A stretch of 64,000 bases of DNA from Pseudomonas sp. RIT-PI-r (GTDB lineage Bacteria; Pseudomonadota; Gammaproteobacteria; Pseudomonadales; Pseudomonadaceae), in the NCBI RefSeq assembly GCF_001297015.1, contig NZ_LIGE01000025.1:558001-622000 (forward strand), read 5' to 3'. Below the pieces are notes generated by a model, which ran no database searches, was not told the DNA's origin, and saw only the letters and a list, made by a program, of their open reading frames with translations. The translations under genes and the position numbers were made by a program. Each line of letters begins with the position of its first letter. Within the stretch, counting starts at the first letter, position 1. Positions 23,261-32,997 of this stretch are shown here, piece by piece.

Positions 23261-24835
23261 TTACCCGGTGAACGAAGCGGCCAGTAACTCTCGGGTATAC
23301 GGATGCTGCGCTGCATGAAACAGCGTATTCGTCTCGCCACGCTCCACCACCTCACCGTCCTTCATCACGATCAAGTCATGCGCCAGTGCTCGCACCACCG
23401 CCAGATCGTGGCTGATGAACAGATAGGTCAAGCCATACTCCGCCTGCAAACGCCGCAACAGCGCGACAATCTGCTTCTGCACCGTGCGATCCAGTGCCGA
23501 CGTCGGTTCATCCAGCAGGATCAAGTCGGGCTTGAGCACCAGCGCCCGGGCAATGGCGATGCGTTGCCGCTGACCACCGGAAAACTCGTGGGGATAGCGA
23601 TGGCGAGTAGCCGGGTCGAGGCCGACTTCACGCAGCACATCGATCACTGCCCGTTCGCGCTCAGCGGCATTCAAATCGCTATGCACCTGTAGACCTTCGG
23701 CGATGATCTGCTCCACGCACAGGCGCGGACTCAGACTGCCGAACGGATCCTGAAACACCACTTGCAGGCGTTTGCGCAGCGGTCTGAGTTGCTTGCCGCT
23801 CAACTGCTCCAGCGCCTCGCCCTGAAAGCGGATGCTGCCCTGGGCATCCAGCAAACGCAGAATCGCCTGGCCCAGCGTCGACTTGCCGGAACCGGATTCG
23901 CCGACGATCCCCAAGGTCTTGCCGCGCTGAAGATTCAAATCAATGCCATTGACCGCGTGCAAGTACGACTTCGCGCGCAGCCATCCGCCGCCCAAACGGA
24001 AGCGCACATTGAGATCACGCACCTCCAGCACGTCCTCCGCAGGCTCCCGGCACAACGCTTCGCCACCCGGTTCAGCGTTGAGCAATTCGATGCTGTAAGG
24101 ATGTTGCGGCGCACTGAACAACTGTTCACACGACGCCTGTTCGACGATCAGACCGCCGCGCATGACCGCCACCCGCTGAGCGATGTTTCGCACCAGATTC
24201 AGGTCATGACTGATGATCAGCAGCGCCATGCCCAGCCGTTCTTGCAGCTCCTTGAGCAACAGCAGAATCTTGCGTTGCACGGTCACGTCCAGCGCGGTAG
24301 TCGGTTCGTCGGCAATCAGTAACTGCGGCTCGCAGGCCAGCGCCATGGCGATCATCACCCGTTGTCGCTGACCGCCCGAGAGTTGATGCGGATAGGCCTT
24401 GAGCCGCTCGCGCGGATGTTGAATGCCGACCAATTCCAGCAGTTCCAAAATCCGTAACCGCGCCGCCGCCCCGGCCAGCCCCTTGTGCAGCGCAAGGCTT
24501 TCGCCCAGTTGCCGCTCAATCGTGTGCAAAGGGTTCAGTGAGCTCATCGGCTCCTGAAAAATCATCGCGATGCGGTTGCCACGCAATTGCCGCAAGTAGC
24601 GCTCATGCACGCCAAGCAGCTCCTCGCCGGCATAACGGATGCTGCCGTCGATCCGCGTGATGGTCGGGTCAAGCAATTGCAGAATGCTGTGCGCCGTCAC
24701 CGATTTACCGGAGCCGGATTCCCCAACCAGAGCAACGCACTCACCGGGGCGAATGTCGAGGTCGATGCCGTGCACCACGGGCTGGCCATTGAACGCTACC
24801 CGCAAGTCGCGTATTTCGATCAGATGTTCAGGCAT
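23261..24835 (-). CDS. yejF: ABC transporter ATP-binding protein YejF (two fused ATPase domains)
   Basis: About 524 residues from the ATG at 24835 (GAGGA site). It energises import of peptide-like compounds through YejBE. Two complete ABC cassettes are present: first Walker A GESGSGKS, signature [15 protein letters not shown] and Walker B LLIADEP; second Walker [10 protein letters not shown], signature [15 protein letters not shown] and LILLDEP. Tandem cassettes in one chain are the YejF hallmark, unlike the separate OppD and OppF. It follows yejE with no gap. YejABEF imports microcin C and certain peptides in enterobacteria. Confidence 0.94.
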   Translation of the reverse strand: MPEHLIEIRDLRVAFNGQPVVHGIDLDIRPGECVALVGESGSGKSVTAHSILQLLDPTITRIDGSIRYAGEELLGVHERYLRQLRGNRIAMIFQEPMSSLNPLHTIERQLGESLALHKGLAGAAARLRILELLELVGIQHPRERLKAYPHQLSGGQRQRVMIAMALACEPQLLIADEPTTALDVTVQRKILLLLKELQERLGMALLIISHDLNLVRNIAQRVAVMRGGLIVEQASCEQLFSAPQHPYSIELLNAEPGGEALCREPAEDVLEVRDLNVRFRLGGGWLRAKSYLHAVNGIDLNLQRGKTLGIVGESGSGKSTLGQAILRLLDAQGSIRFQGEALEQLSGKQLRPLRKRLQVVFQDPFGSLSPRLCVEQIIAEGLQVHSDLNAAERERAVIDVLREVGLDPATRHRYPHEFSGGQRQRIAIARALVLKPDLILLDEPTSALDRTVQKQIVALLRRLQAEYGLTYLFISHDLAVVRALAHDLIVMKDGEVVERGETNTLFHAAQHPYTRELLAASFTG

Positions 24836-24836
24836 C

Positions 24837-25859
24837 TCAAGTCCTCGGATCAAACGCATCGCGGCAGGCTTCGCCGATGAAAACCAGCAGTGAAAGGATC
24901 AGCGCCAAGGCAAAGAACGCGGTCAAGCCCAGCCACGGTGCTTGCAGATTGCTCTTGCCCTGACCGATCAACTCCCCCAGCGAAGCACTGCCGGCCGGCA
25001 TGCCGAAACCGAGAAAATCCAGCGCTGACAAGGTCGCAATCGCGCCGGTGAGAATGAACGGCAGATAGGTCAGCGTGGCGCTCATGGCATTGGGCAGAAT
25101 GTGTCGAACGATTACCTGCGCATCGCCCACACCCAGCGCGCGTGCCGCTTTCACATATTCCAGGCCACGGCTGCGCAGGAACTCGGCCCGCACCACATCG
25201 ACCAGACTCAACCAGGAAAACAGCGCCATGATCCCCAGCAACCACCAGAAATTCGGCTCGACAAACCCGGACAGAATGATCAGCAGATACAACACCGGCA
25301 GCCCCGACCAAACCTCCAGCAAGCGCTGACCGATCAAATCGACCCAACCGCCGTAGTAGCCCTGCAACGCCCCGGCGGCGATGCCGATCAGCGCACTCGC
25401 CGCGGTCAGCGCCAAGGCAAACAACAGCGACACGCGCGTGCCGAAAATCACCCGCGCCAGCACGTCGCGCGCCTGATCGTCGGTGCCCAGCCAGTTGTCG
25501 CCACTGGGCGGACTTGGCGCCGGCTCCGTGAGGTCGTAATTGACCGTGTCGAACGCGAACGGAATCGGCGCAAACCACATTCGCCCGCCCTGCCCCTCGA
25601 TCAATTGCCGCACCTGAGCACTGCGATAGTCCGGTTGAAACGGCAACTCACCGCCGAAGTCCTGCTCGGTGTAGCGCTTGAACGCCGGGAAATACCAGTC
25701 GCCCTGATACGTCACCAGCAGCGGTTTGTCATTGGCCACCAGCTCACCGCCGAGGCTCAGGCCGAACAGCGCGAGGAACAGCCACAACGACCACCAGCCA
25801 CGCCGATGTGCTTTGAAACGCGCCCAACGACGCTGGCCTATTGGAGATAACGTCAGCAT
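24837..25859 (-). CDS. yejE: ABC transporter permease YejE
   Basis: A 340-residue inner-membrane permease of the OppC/DppC class. An N-terminal helix (about residues 24-42) precedes a long periplasmic loop containing FKRYTEQDFGGELPFQPDYR, typical of YejE. The core then has the EAA-like loop VKAARALGVGDAQVIVRHILPNA-type sequence and about five further helices. It overlaps yejB by one base (ATGA-type junction) and abuts yejF, forming a tight operon. Confidence 0.94.
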   Translation of the reverse strand: MLTLSPIGQRRWARFKAHRRGWWSLWLFLALFGLSLGGELVANDKPLLVTYQGDWYFPAFKRYTEQDFGGELPFQPDYRSAQVRQLIEGQGGRMWFAPIPFAFDTVNYDLTEPAPSPPSGDNWLGTDDQARDVLARVIFGTRVSLLFALALTAASALIGIAAGALQGYYGGWVDLIGQRLLEVWSGLPVLYLLIILSGFVEPNFWWLLGIMALFSWLSLVDVVRAEFLRSRGLEYVKAARALGVGDAQVIVRHILPNAMSATLTYLPFILTGAIATLSALDFLGFGMPAGSASLGELIGQGKSNLQAPWLGLTAFFALALILSLLVFIGEACRDAFDPRT

Positions 25860-26923
25860 CAGGCAGCCCTCGCGGTGAAGTCGATACGCGGGTCAACCAG
25901 CGTGTAACAAAGGTCGCCGAGCAGTTTTATCAGCAGGCCGAACAGGGTGAAGATGAACAGCGAGCCGAACACCACCGGGTAATCGCGCGCGACCGCCGCT
26001 TCGTAACTGAGGCGGCCGAGGCCATCGAGGGAAAAGATCACTTCGATCAGCAACGAGCCGCCGAAAAACACCGTCACCAACGCTTGCGGCAAACCGGCGA
26101 CGACCAGCAGCATCGCATTGCGAAACACATGGCCGTACAACACCTGCCTTTGACTCAGCCCTTTGGCGCGCGCGGTCACCACGTACAGTCGCGAGATCTC
26201 GTTGAGAAAGCTGTTCTTGGTGAGGATCGTCAAGGTCGCAAAACCGCCGATGACCAAGGCAGTCACCGGCAGCACCAAGTGCCAGAAATAGTCGGCCACC
26301 TTGGCCCACGGCGACAGTTCGGCGAAGTTGTCCGAGACCAGTCCGCGCACCGGAAACCAGTCCAGCGCCGTGCCACCGGCAAACACCACGATCAGCAGCA
26401 GCGCAAAGAGAAATCCCGGCAGCGCATAACCGATGATGATCGCCACACTGCTCCAGACATCGAACGCCGAGCCGTTGTGCACGGCTTTGCGAATGCCCAG
26501 CGGAATCGACACCAGATAGGTGATCAGCGTCGCCCACAGGCCCAGCGACACGGTCACCGGCAGTTTCTGCCAGATCAATTCGGTGACGCTGGCACCGCGA
26601 AAGAAACTCTGGCCGAAATCCAGTTGCGCATAGCTTTTGAGCATCAGCCACAAGCGCTCGCTGGCGGGTTTATCGAAGCCGTACTGACGCTCGATATCAG
26701 CCACCAGTTTCGGGTCCAGCCCCCGGGTGGCGCGAGACTCGCCGCCGACGGTTTCGACATGGCTGGAACCCACTGCGGCCCCCACGCCAATCCCCTGCAA
26801 GCGCGCAATGGCCTGCTCGACCGGGCCACCGGGTGCGGCTTGCACGATAACGAAGTTGACCAGCAGGATCGCGAGCAAGGTCGGCACGATCAGCAGTAAA
26901 CGCCGCAGACTATAACCCCACAT
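25859..26923 (-). CDS. yejB: ABC transporter permease YejB
   Basis: A 354-residue OppB/DppB-class permease. It starts with [20 protein letters not shown] (first helix), has the [15 protein letters not shown] segment shared by these permeases, and an EAA loop ([25 protein letters not shown]) near residue 245. It pairs with YejE to form the membrane channel. Its start overlaps the end of yejA by 14 bases, so translation is coupled. Confidence 0.94.
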   Translation of the reverse strand: MWGYSLRRLLLIVPTLLAILLVNFVIVQAAPGGPVEQAIARLQGIGVGAAVGSSHVETVGGESRATRGLDPKLVADIERQYGFDKPASERLWLMLKSYAQLDFGQSFFRGASVTELIWQKLPVTVSLGLWATLITYLVSIPLGIRKAVHNGSAFDVWSSVAIIIGYALPGFLFALLLIVVFAGGTALDWFPVRGLVSDNFAELSPWAKVADYFWHLVLPVTALVIGGFATLTILTKNSFLNEISRLYVVTARAKGLSQRQVLYGHVFRNAMLLVVAGLPQALVTVFFGGSLLIEVIFSLDGLGRLSYEAAVARDYPVVFGSLFIFTLFGLLIKLLGDLCYTLVDPRIDFTARAA

Positions 26924-28751
26924 GGCCGTACTCCTTGTGCATCTGCGTTGTGGTCAGTGCGGTCGAGCTGATTTCCCACCATGTGTCGAGGCCGGCGTCA
27001 TACAGCGGCGCAATCGCCGGACGGCCGAAGCGGTTCCACCACACCGTGGAAATTCCCGGCGGGTAATAGTTAGGCACCCAGTAATAGCCCCACTGCAACA
27101 CCCGATCCAGCGCATGAGCATGGCGCAGCAGACTCTCGCGATTGTCGGCCTGCACCAACCCTTCGAGCAGTGCATCGACGGCCGGATCGCGCAGCACCAT
27201 GTAATTGTTCGAACCAGGATCGTCGGCGCCGTCGGAGCCGAAGTAATTGAACATCTCCCGGCCCGGTGCCTGACTCACCGGATAACCGGCAACGATCATG
27301 TCGTAGTCACGATTGCGCACGCGGTTGGTGTATTGCGCGGTGTCGACCTGGCGGATATCGAAGCCGATGCCGATCTGCGCCAGGTTGCGTTTGAACGGTA
27401 ACAACAGCCGTTCGAAACCTTTCTGGCCGTTGAGAAACGTGAAGTGCAGAGGCTCGCCATTGGCGTTCACCAACTGATCGCCCTGAGGTTTCCAGCCAGC
27501 GGCCTCCAGCAGGTTCAGTGCCTGCAATTGTTCGGCGCGGATATTGCCACTGCCGTCGGTTTTCGGTGCTTCAAACACCGTGGTGAATACTTCATCGGGA
27601 ATCTGCCCGCGCAACGGCTCAAGAATCTTCAGCTCTTCGGCATCCGGCAATGCAGTGGCCGCCAGTGCGCTGTGGGAGAAGAAGCTGCGCTGGCGCAGGT
27701 ACATGCTGCGCATCATTTGCCGGTTGCTCCATTCGAAATCCCAGAGCATGGCGATCGCCTGGCGCACGCGACGATCCTGAAATTGCGCTTTCTGCAGATT
27801 GAACACAAAGCCCTGTGCGCCTTGCGCAGCACCCGGTGCGAGATGCTCACGGAGCAATTTGCCTTGTTCCAGTGCAGCCCCCGCGTAGCCGATGGTGAAA
27901 CTGGTGGCGGAGAACTCGCGGTTGTAATCGAAGCCACCGGCCTTGAGCACCTGCCGCGACACCTCGGTGTCGGCGAAGAACTCCACGCCTAACTGATCAA
28001 AGTTGTACAAGCCCCGAGTGATTGGCAGATCCTTGGCCCACCAATCCTGCACACGCTGGAATTTCACGCTGCGCCCGGCATCCACCGCGCTGATGCGATA
28101 CGGGCCGCTGCCCGGCGGAATCTCGAAACCGCCGCCCTCGGCGAAATCGCGGGTGCGCCACCAATGTTCGGGCAGCACCGGCAGTGTCGCCAGGTCCAGC
28201 GGCAAGGTGCGGCTGTCGTTGTTCTTGAAGAGGAAGCGCACTTGCGTCGGCGACTCCACGACGACTTCAGCGACATCGCGAAACTGCTGACGGTATTTGA
28301 GGCTGCCCTGGGTGGTGAACAGCTCGAAGGTGTAACGCACGTCTTCGGCGGTGATCGGTGTGCCGTCGTCGAAATGCGCCTTCGGGTTCAGGTAGAAGCG
28401 TATCCAGCGGCGATCCGGATCTAGCTCCATCTGCTGCGCCACCAGACCGTAGACGCTGTAGGGTTCATCCTTGCTGCGATAGGCCAGAGGCGCGTAGAGC
28501 CAACCATCGATGTCGGCCACGCCGGTGCCTTTATCGGTGTAAGGAATCAGGTGGTCGAACGGGCCACTTTCCAGGGAAGACCGGCGCAGGCTGCCGCCCT
28601 TCGGCGCGTCGGGGTTGGCGTAGGCCAGGTGCTGGAAGTTGGGGGCGTATTTGGCGGGTTCGCCGTAGACCGTTAACGCTGGTTGCGGGGCGGCCAAACC
28701 GAGCGGGGTTAAAAGCGTAAAAGCGCTGAATAAAATGAGCCTTGAGAACAT
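26910..28751 (-). CDS. yejA: extracellular substrate-binding protein YejA (family 5)
   Basis: A 613-residue periplasmic binding protein that captures peptide-like ligands for the YejBEF transporter. The signal peptide [20 protein letters not shown] is followed by the family start [15 protein letters not shown]. Solute-binding family-5 segments include [19 protein letters not shown] and [16 protein letters not shown] at the C-terminus. An AAGGA site precedes the ATG. It is the first gene of the operon; a REP palindrome and then a TonB-dependent receptor gene lie upstream on the same strand. Confidence 0.94.
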   Translation of the reverse strand: MFSRLILFSAFTLLTPLGLAAPQPALTVYGEPAKYAPNFQHLAYANPDAPKGGSLRRSSLESGPFDHLIPYTDKGTGVADIDGWLYAPLAYRSKDEPYSVYGLVAQQMELDPDRRWIRFYLNPKAHFDDGTPITAEDVRYTFELFTTQGSLKYRQQFRDVAEVVVESPTQVRFLFKNNDSRTLPLDLATLPVLPEHWWRTRDFAEGGGFEIPPGSGPYRISAVDAGRSVKFQRVQDWWAKDLPITRGLYNFDQLGVEFFADTEVSRQVLKAGGFDYNREFSATSFTIGYAGAALEQGKLLREHLAPGAAQGAQGFVFNLQKAQFQDRRVRQAIAMLWDFEWSNRQMMRSMYLRQRSFFSHSALAATALPDAEELKILEPLRGQIPDEVFTTVFEAPKTDGSGNIRAEQLQALNLLEAAGWKPQGDQLVNANGEPLHFTFLNGQKGFERLLLPFKRNLAQIGIGFDIRQVDTAQYTNRVRNRDYDMIVAGYPVSQAPGREMFNYFGSDGADDPGSNNYMVLRDPAVDALLEGLVQADNRESLLRHAHALDRVLQWGYYWVPNYYPPGISTVWWNRFGRPAIAPLYDAGLDTWWEISSTALTTTQMHKEYGHVGL

Positions 28752-28790
28752 GGGCAGATCCTTTTACACGGTGTTGCTACTGGCCTCTTC

Positions 28791-28858
28791 GCGAGCAGGC
28801 TCACTCCTACAAAGGTCTGCGGTGAATACAAATCCAATGTAGGAGTGAGCCTGCTCGC
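28791..28858. repeat. REP palindrome, family B
   Basis: Arms 28791-28811 and 28838-28858 (21 bases, perfect) face each other across 26 bases. This is the opposite arm order to the copy at 3155, i.e. the tail-to-tail arrangement. It sits between yejA and the receptor gene. Confidence 0.88.
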
Positions 28859-28977
28859 GATAACGCCGGAACAGTCACCACACATCCTGCCTACCTGTGA
28901 TGTGCAACAGGCCGGCGATTTTTATAGGGCAGGCTTTAGATCAATCGGTGACTAAAACCCGCCATCTCTGAGAATTT

Positions 28978-31632
28978 TCAGAACTTGTAACTGACCCGCG
29001 TGTACAGCGTCCGGCCAAACGGGTCGCTGTATTTCGGGTCGTAGCCGCTCTGGAACGTGTACGTCTGGTTGCTGAACGGTGGTTCGCGGTCAAACAGGTT
29101 TTTCGCGCCGAGGGTCACGCTCAGGGTCTTGCGCCAGGTGTAGGTGCCGGCCAAGTCCCAGACGTTGTACGAGCCGACGTAATCGTGGGTGTCGCGATCG
29201 GAGTCGTGGTAACCGCTGGTGTAGCGGTTGGTCAGGGCCGCGCCGAACGGGCCGTAGTTCCAGCTGCCGGTCAGGCTGTGACGCCAGCGCGCCACGGCAC
29301 CCGCCGACGCAAAGTCACCGCCACGGAAATCGCCGAGCTTGTCGATGTAGTCGCCCTTGAGTTGTTGCTGGTAGTCATAGCGGGTGACGTAAGTGCCCTG
29401 CAGGCCGATGCCGAAATTGCCGTACGGCGTGCTCGGCAAGCGGTAATCGAAGCTGACATCGACACCATTGGTCTTGATCTTGCCGAGGTTGGCCAGGCCG
29501 GTGACGATATGATCGATGGAGCCATCCGGCTTGCGCACCAGGCGATCCGGGTACAACTCAGGGTTCTCGAACACCGCCGATTCCGGAAACTCGGCAATCT
29601 GGTTGGCGATGTCGATCCACCAGAAATCCAGCCCGGCGCTCAGGCGTTCGAACGGCTGGTAGACAAAGCCAAGGGTGACGTTGCGTGCGGTTTCCGGGCT
29701 CAGATCGGTATTGCCACCGCTGGTGCGATTGAACTGCTGCGCGCAGTCACGGTTGGCGATGCCGCCATTGCTCGGATTGCCGCCAGCGCACAAGCGCGGA
29801 TCGTTGTAGTTGGCATTGGTGAAACTGGTAAAGGTCGGGTTGTACAGCTCATACAACGACGGTGCGCGGAACCCTTCGCTGTAGGCACCGCGCACCACCA
29901 GTTCCTTGAACGGCTGGAAGCGGAACGAGTATTTCGGATTGGTGGTGCTGCCGAAGTCGCTGTACTTGTCGTGGCGTACGGCGGCGGACAGTTCGAGGCT
30001 GTCGAGCACCGGCACATTGACCTCGGCGTACTCGGCGGAAACGCTGCGATCCCCGGCAACGCTGCCGTTCGGATCAACACCAAGGCTTTGCACGTCGCCG
30101 GCAAATTGCGCGAAATCCTGATGGAAGTCTTCCTTGCGATACTCGCCGCCCAGTGCCAATGCCGAAGGGCCGGCGCCGAACCAGTCGCCGATTTCACGAC
30201 TGATGCGCCCGTCGATGGCCTTCACTCGCCCTACCGCCGTGGCGTAATCACCGTCCACCGCGTTGGCCGCCAACAGCGCGGAACCGGCAGCCGTCTGCGG
30301 ACCGAACGGGTTGATCACGCCATTGGCAATACCGGCGCTGACGGCGCGGTCGTTGACGTAACCATCCTGAATGCTGTTGACCACTTTGTTCTGGTTGTAC
30401 GAGGCGCCGAGGTTGTAATCCCAGCCGACCAGCGTGCCGTCGAAACTCAGCAGCAAGCGCTGACTGGTGTTGTCGTCTTCGTGCTGACGCGCGCCAACGG
30501 CGGTTTCGCGCCAGTTCACATCGACCGGTTGCGTCGGGTCGAGGGCAAAACCGTTCGGCCCTGGGGTGATGCCGTTGCCCGGATAGAACGCAGTGCCGGG
30601 GTTGACCTGATTACCCATCAACGTGCCTGGGCCGATTTGCGTGCGGTTTTCGTTTTGCGCCCAGAAGTATTCGAGGCTGACGTTGTGATCGTCCGACAGC
30701 TTGCCGGTGGCTTTGGCGAAGGCCGAAGTCTTCTCCGTTTCCGGCACCAGATCGAGGTAGTTCCACAGGCTCTGCCGGCAGATGCCGTTGCGCGCCAGCA
30801 AACCCGGTGCGTTGCAACCGGAACCGGCCAAAGGGTTGGTGGCGTTACTGCCCTGGCTCCAGTTGGCCGGCGAGGCGGTGCCGGAGGTGTAATCAAGTCC
30901 GCGGTTGGGCTGATAGTTGTAGGTGTAGCCGCGATCCTCAGCGGCCAGGCGTTGCTGCTTGTCGTAGCTGACCACACCAAACACGTTGAAGCGATCCTCC
31001 TGCAAATCACCGAAGCCCCAACTGCCGCTGAAGTTGCGGCTTTCACCGCCCCCCGAATGGGTTGGCGTGTCGTAGTTGGTGCTGATCTGCCCTTCGGTAA
31101 GGCTGGTCTTGGTGATGAAGTTGATCACCCCGCCAATCGCGTCGGTGCCGTACAACGCCGAGGCGCCATCACGCAGCACTTCGACACGGTCAATGGCGGC
31201 GAACGGGATGGTGTTGAGATCGACACCCGAGCCGTTGATCGCATTGGTGGCGTTGTTGCTCAGACGCCGGCCGTTGAGCAGCACCAGGGTTTTATTCGGG
31301 CCAATGCCACGCAAATCCGCATACGACGCGCCGCCACTGCTCGACCCTACCGAGCGACCGGAACCAACCGAAGACTGGTTGGCGGATATCCGGCTGACCA
31401 GCTCCTCGGTGGTGGTGACGCCCTGCTCGCGCAACTCTTCGACGCGCAGGATGGTCACCGGCACTGCGGTTTCGGCATCGACGCGGCGGATTGCCGTGCC
31501 GGTGACTTCCACCCGTTGCAGCTGGGTCGTGGGTTCGTTTGCCGAACTGTCAGCGGCGATGGCCGGCAGCGTGTTGATAGCCAGCAGCAAGGCCAGGCTC
31601 AAAGGCGATTTGACGGGTGAAAACTGAATCAT
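28978..31632 (-). CDS. TonB-dependent outer-membrane receptor upstream of yejABEF
   Basis: An 884-residue receptor. The signal peptide ends LPAIAA. A TonB-box-like stretch (LQRVEVTGTAI) precedes a plug domain with LRGIGPNKTLVLLNGRRLSN and VEVLRDGASALYGTDAIGG. A 22-strand barrel ends in the required aromatic (RVSYKF). The plug motifs are of the large Xanthomonas/Caulobacter-type class used for sugars, peptides or other non-siderophore ligands rather than the classic siderophore type. Its position just before yejA on the same strand suggests it could supply the same ligand to the periplasm. A REP lies between them, so separate transcription is possible. Confidence 0.92.
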   Translation of the reverse strand: MIQFSPVKSPLSLALLLAINTLPAIAADSSANEPTTQLQRVEVTGTAIRRVDAETAVPVTILRVEELREQGVTTTEELVSRISANQSSVGSGRSVGSSSGGASYADLRGIGPNKTLVLLNGRRLSNNATNAINGSGVDLNTIPFAAIDRVEVLRDGASALYGTDAIGGVINFITKTSLTEGQISTNYDTPTHSGGGESRNFSGSWGFGDLQEDRFNVFGVVSYDKQQRLAAEDRGYTYNYQPNRGLDYTSGTASPANWSQGSNATNPLAGSGCNAPGLLARNGICRQSLWNYLDLVPETEKTSAFAKATGKLSDDHNVSLEYFWAQNENRTQIGPGTLMGNQVNPGTAFYPGNGITPGPNGFALDPTQPVDVNWRETAVGARQHEDDNTSQRLLLSFDGTLVGWDYNLGASYNQNKVVNSIQDGYVNDRAVSAGIANGVINPFGPQTAAGSALLAANAVDGDYATAVGRVKAIDGRISREIGDWFGAGPSALALGGEYRKEDFHQDFAQFAGDVQSLGVDPNGSVAGDRSVSAEYAEVNVPVLDSLELSAAVRHDKYSDFGSTTNPKYSFRFQPFKELVVRGAYSEGFRAPSLYELYNPTFTSFTNANYNDPRLCAGGNPSNGGIANRDCAQQFNRTSGGNTDLSPETARNVTLGFVYQPFERLSAGLDFWWIDIANQIAEFPESAVFENPELYPDRLVRKPDGSIDHIVTGLANLGKIKTNGVDVSFDYRLPSTPYGNFGIGLQGTYVTRYDYQQQLKGDYIDKLGDFRGGDFASAGAVARWRHSLTGSWNYGPFGAALTNRYTSGYHDSDRDTHDYVGSYNVWDLAGTYTWRKTLSVTLGAKNLFDREPPFSNQTYTFQSGYDPKYSDPFGRTLYTRVSYKF

Positions 31633-31750
31633 GAACAGCCATCCCTGCGTTTTGGTTTATGCAGGGATGTGCAATGACGAATAAGGATTTATAGAGGGCG
31701 ACTTAGACTGTTGGGTGCTGAGGTTATGCAAAGAATGCCATGCCTCCATA

Positions 31751-32254
31751 TCAAGCCGATGCCATCTCCCGCAGCAACCGTGTATCCAGGCCAAAACGTT
31801 CTTGAGAGACCATCTTGAACTGCCCCGCTGCCAGGTCGCAGCTCACCAGCAGATTCCACGAGTGGCGGGTTGCCGCCGAGGGAATCAGGACAAACGGATG
31901 CTCATCCAGTAAAGCGTCGGCAAACCGCTGTTGATTGGGCGACGGCCACGCGGGACTCAACCAGTAAGGATTCGGTACCTCTTCAGGCTGAACGACTTTG
32001 ACCCGTGCATCGCGGATGACTTCAAAGCACGTCAGCACATATGGCTCTCTGTCCAGTGCATCAAAACTATTATTGGCCGCCACCTCCAGAATGGCCGAGG
32101 ACGGGTCAACAGATGCATAGACGACTCGCCGGCCAGGCGCATTCCATCGACCGCCCTTCAGTTTTGAACCCATCCCGCTGTCCCACGTATCTCCATAGGC
32201 CTCCTGATCCAGGCGCCAGCCATACCAGTGACCGTCCCAGGGCAAAGGATTCAT
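31751..32254 (-). CDS. RES-domain NAD+-degrading toxin
   Basis: A 167-residue RES-domain protein, the toxin of RES-Xre modules. Members deplete NAD+ (ParT and MbcT types phosphorolyse NAD+ or modify targets with ADP-ribose). Family segments are YGWRLDQEAYGDTWD, KGGRWNAPGRRVVYAS (conserved Arg/Tyr), AILEVAANN (conserved Glu) and PSAATRHSWNLL (conserved Ser and Asn). The ATG at 32254 overlaps the antitoxin stop in ATGA; the frame is open 9 codons further but lacks support. The pair sits between two TonB-receptor genes. Confidence 0.92.
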   Translation of the reverse strand: MNPLPWDGHWYGWRLDQEAYGDTWDSGMGSKLKGGRWNAPGRRVVYASVDPSSAILEVAANNSFDALDREPYVLTCFEVIRDARVKVVQPEEVPNPYWLSPAWPSPNQQRFADALLDEHPFVLIPSAATRHSWNLLVSCDLAAGQFKMVSQERFGLDTRLLREMASA

Positions 32255-32727
32255 GGGTAACCCCCATACAGAACCCGACACAAGTATTGCTCGACCATCT
32301 GGAAACCCAGCGGATGGTGAGTCAACGCCAACGGCACGTAGCCGTTAAGGTAAGGGATGGATTTCTGCATCCATATTTCCGCCTGTGACAGCCCCCCGAA
32401 CGCACGAGTGGCCATCTCCAGCACCAGCGCATATTGGTAGGCGACAACACTCTGCTGTGAGTCGAGCCGTATCGATTTGCCTTCCTTCAACAGCCGCTGC
32501 ACGGTTCTGACAGACCTGCCGGTGATGCGTTTGACCATGTCTTCGCGCAGGTACATTTCGGAAGTTGAAAGCATGTTGACGACGTCGCTCAGCTCAAAGC
32601 CCTCCTCGGTAAGGCGGACAATCAGCATGGCGTCGTCACCGAGGTCCTGGCCGTTCACGAGTAGCTCGACAGGCTTGCCCGCGACCTTCTTCAGCCCCGT
32701 CAGCCGGGGCACTTTTGCTGTGGACAT
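32251..32727 (-). CDS. Xre/MbcA/ParS-type antitoxin (DUF2384)
   Basis: A 158-residue antitoxin that should neutralise the RES toxin and repress the operon. The N-terminal half contains a helix-turn-helix-like region (RITGRSVRTVQRLLKEGKSI, about residues 65-84). The C-terminal DUF2384 domain contains ATRAFGGLSQAEIWMQKSIP and NGYVPLALTHHPLGFQMVEQ, which normally blocks the RES active site. The start at 32727 has a GGAGG site 9 bases away; a longer frame begins at 32823. Antitoxin first, toxin second with a 4-base overlap is the standard order. Confidence 0.92.
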   Translation of the reverse strand: MSTAKVPRLTGLKKVAGKPVELLVNGQDLGDDAMLIVRLTEEGFELSDVVNMLSTSEMYLREDMVKRITGRSVRTVQRLLKEGKSIRLDSQQSVVAYQYALVLEMATRAFGGLSQAEIWMQKSIPYLNGYVPLALTHHPLGFQMVEQYLCRVLYGGYP

Positions 32728-32997
32728 CGCGACATCCTCCATGGGGCATCTGGCGCGATCGTCGATCCAGAAGTTGCGCAGGGAATAAACAGAGGTTTCA
32801 TGCTCAATGAGTGGGGTACGCATAATCGATCCTTTATCTGGGAGCCTGAGCGTTCAAGCTGCTCAGCGACTTCAATGTCAGATCCAATGCTATAGATCGC
32901 GCTTCCGACGACCAACCTGAAAAGGTCGTCGGAAATATCCCCTGCTTGCCGCAAAACCCGCCATTTTCCGTAGGACGTAAACGCGAGATACCTGCCC

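Noticed and set aside
29185..31620. An 811-codon open frame opposite the TonB receptor gene
   Set aside because: Antisense shadow with no recognisable motif; the minus-strand receptor has a signal peptide, plug and barrel motifs.
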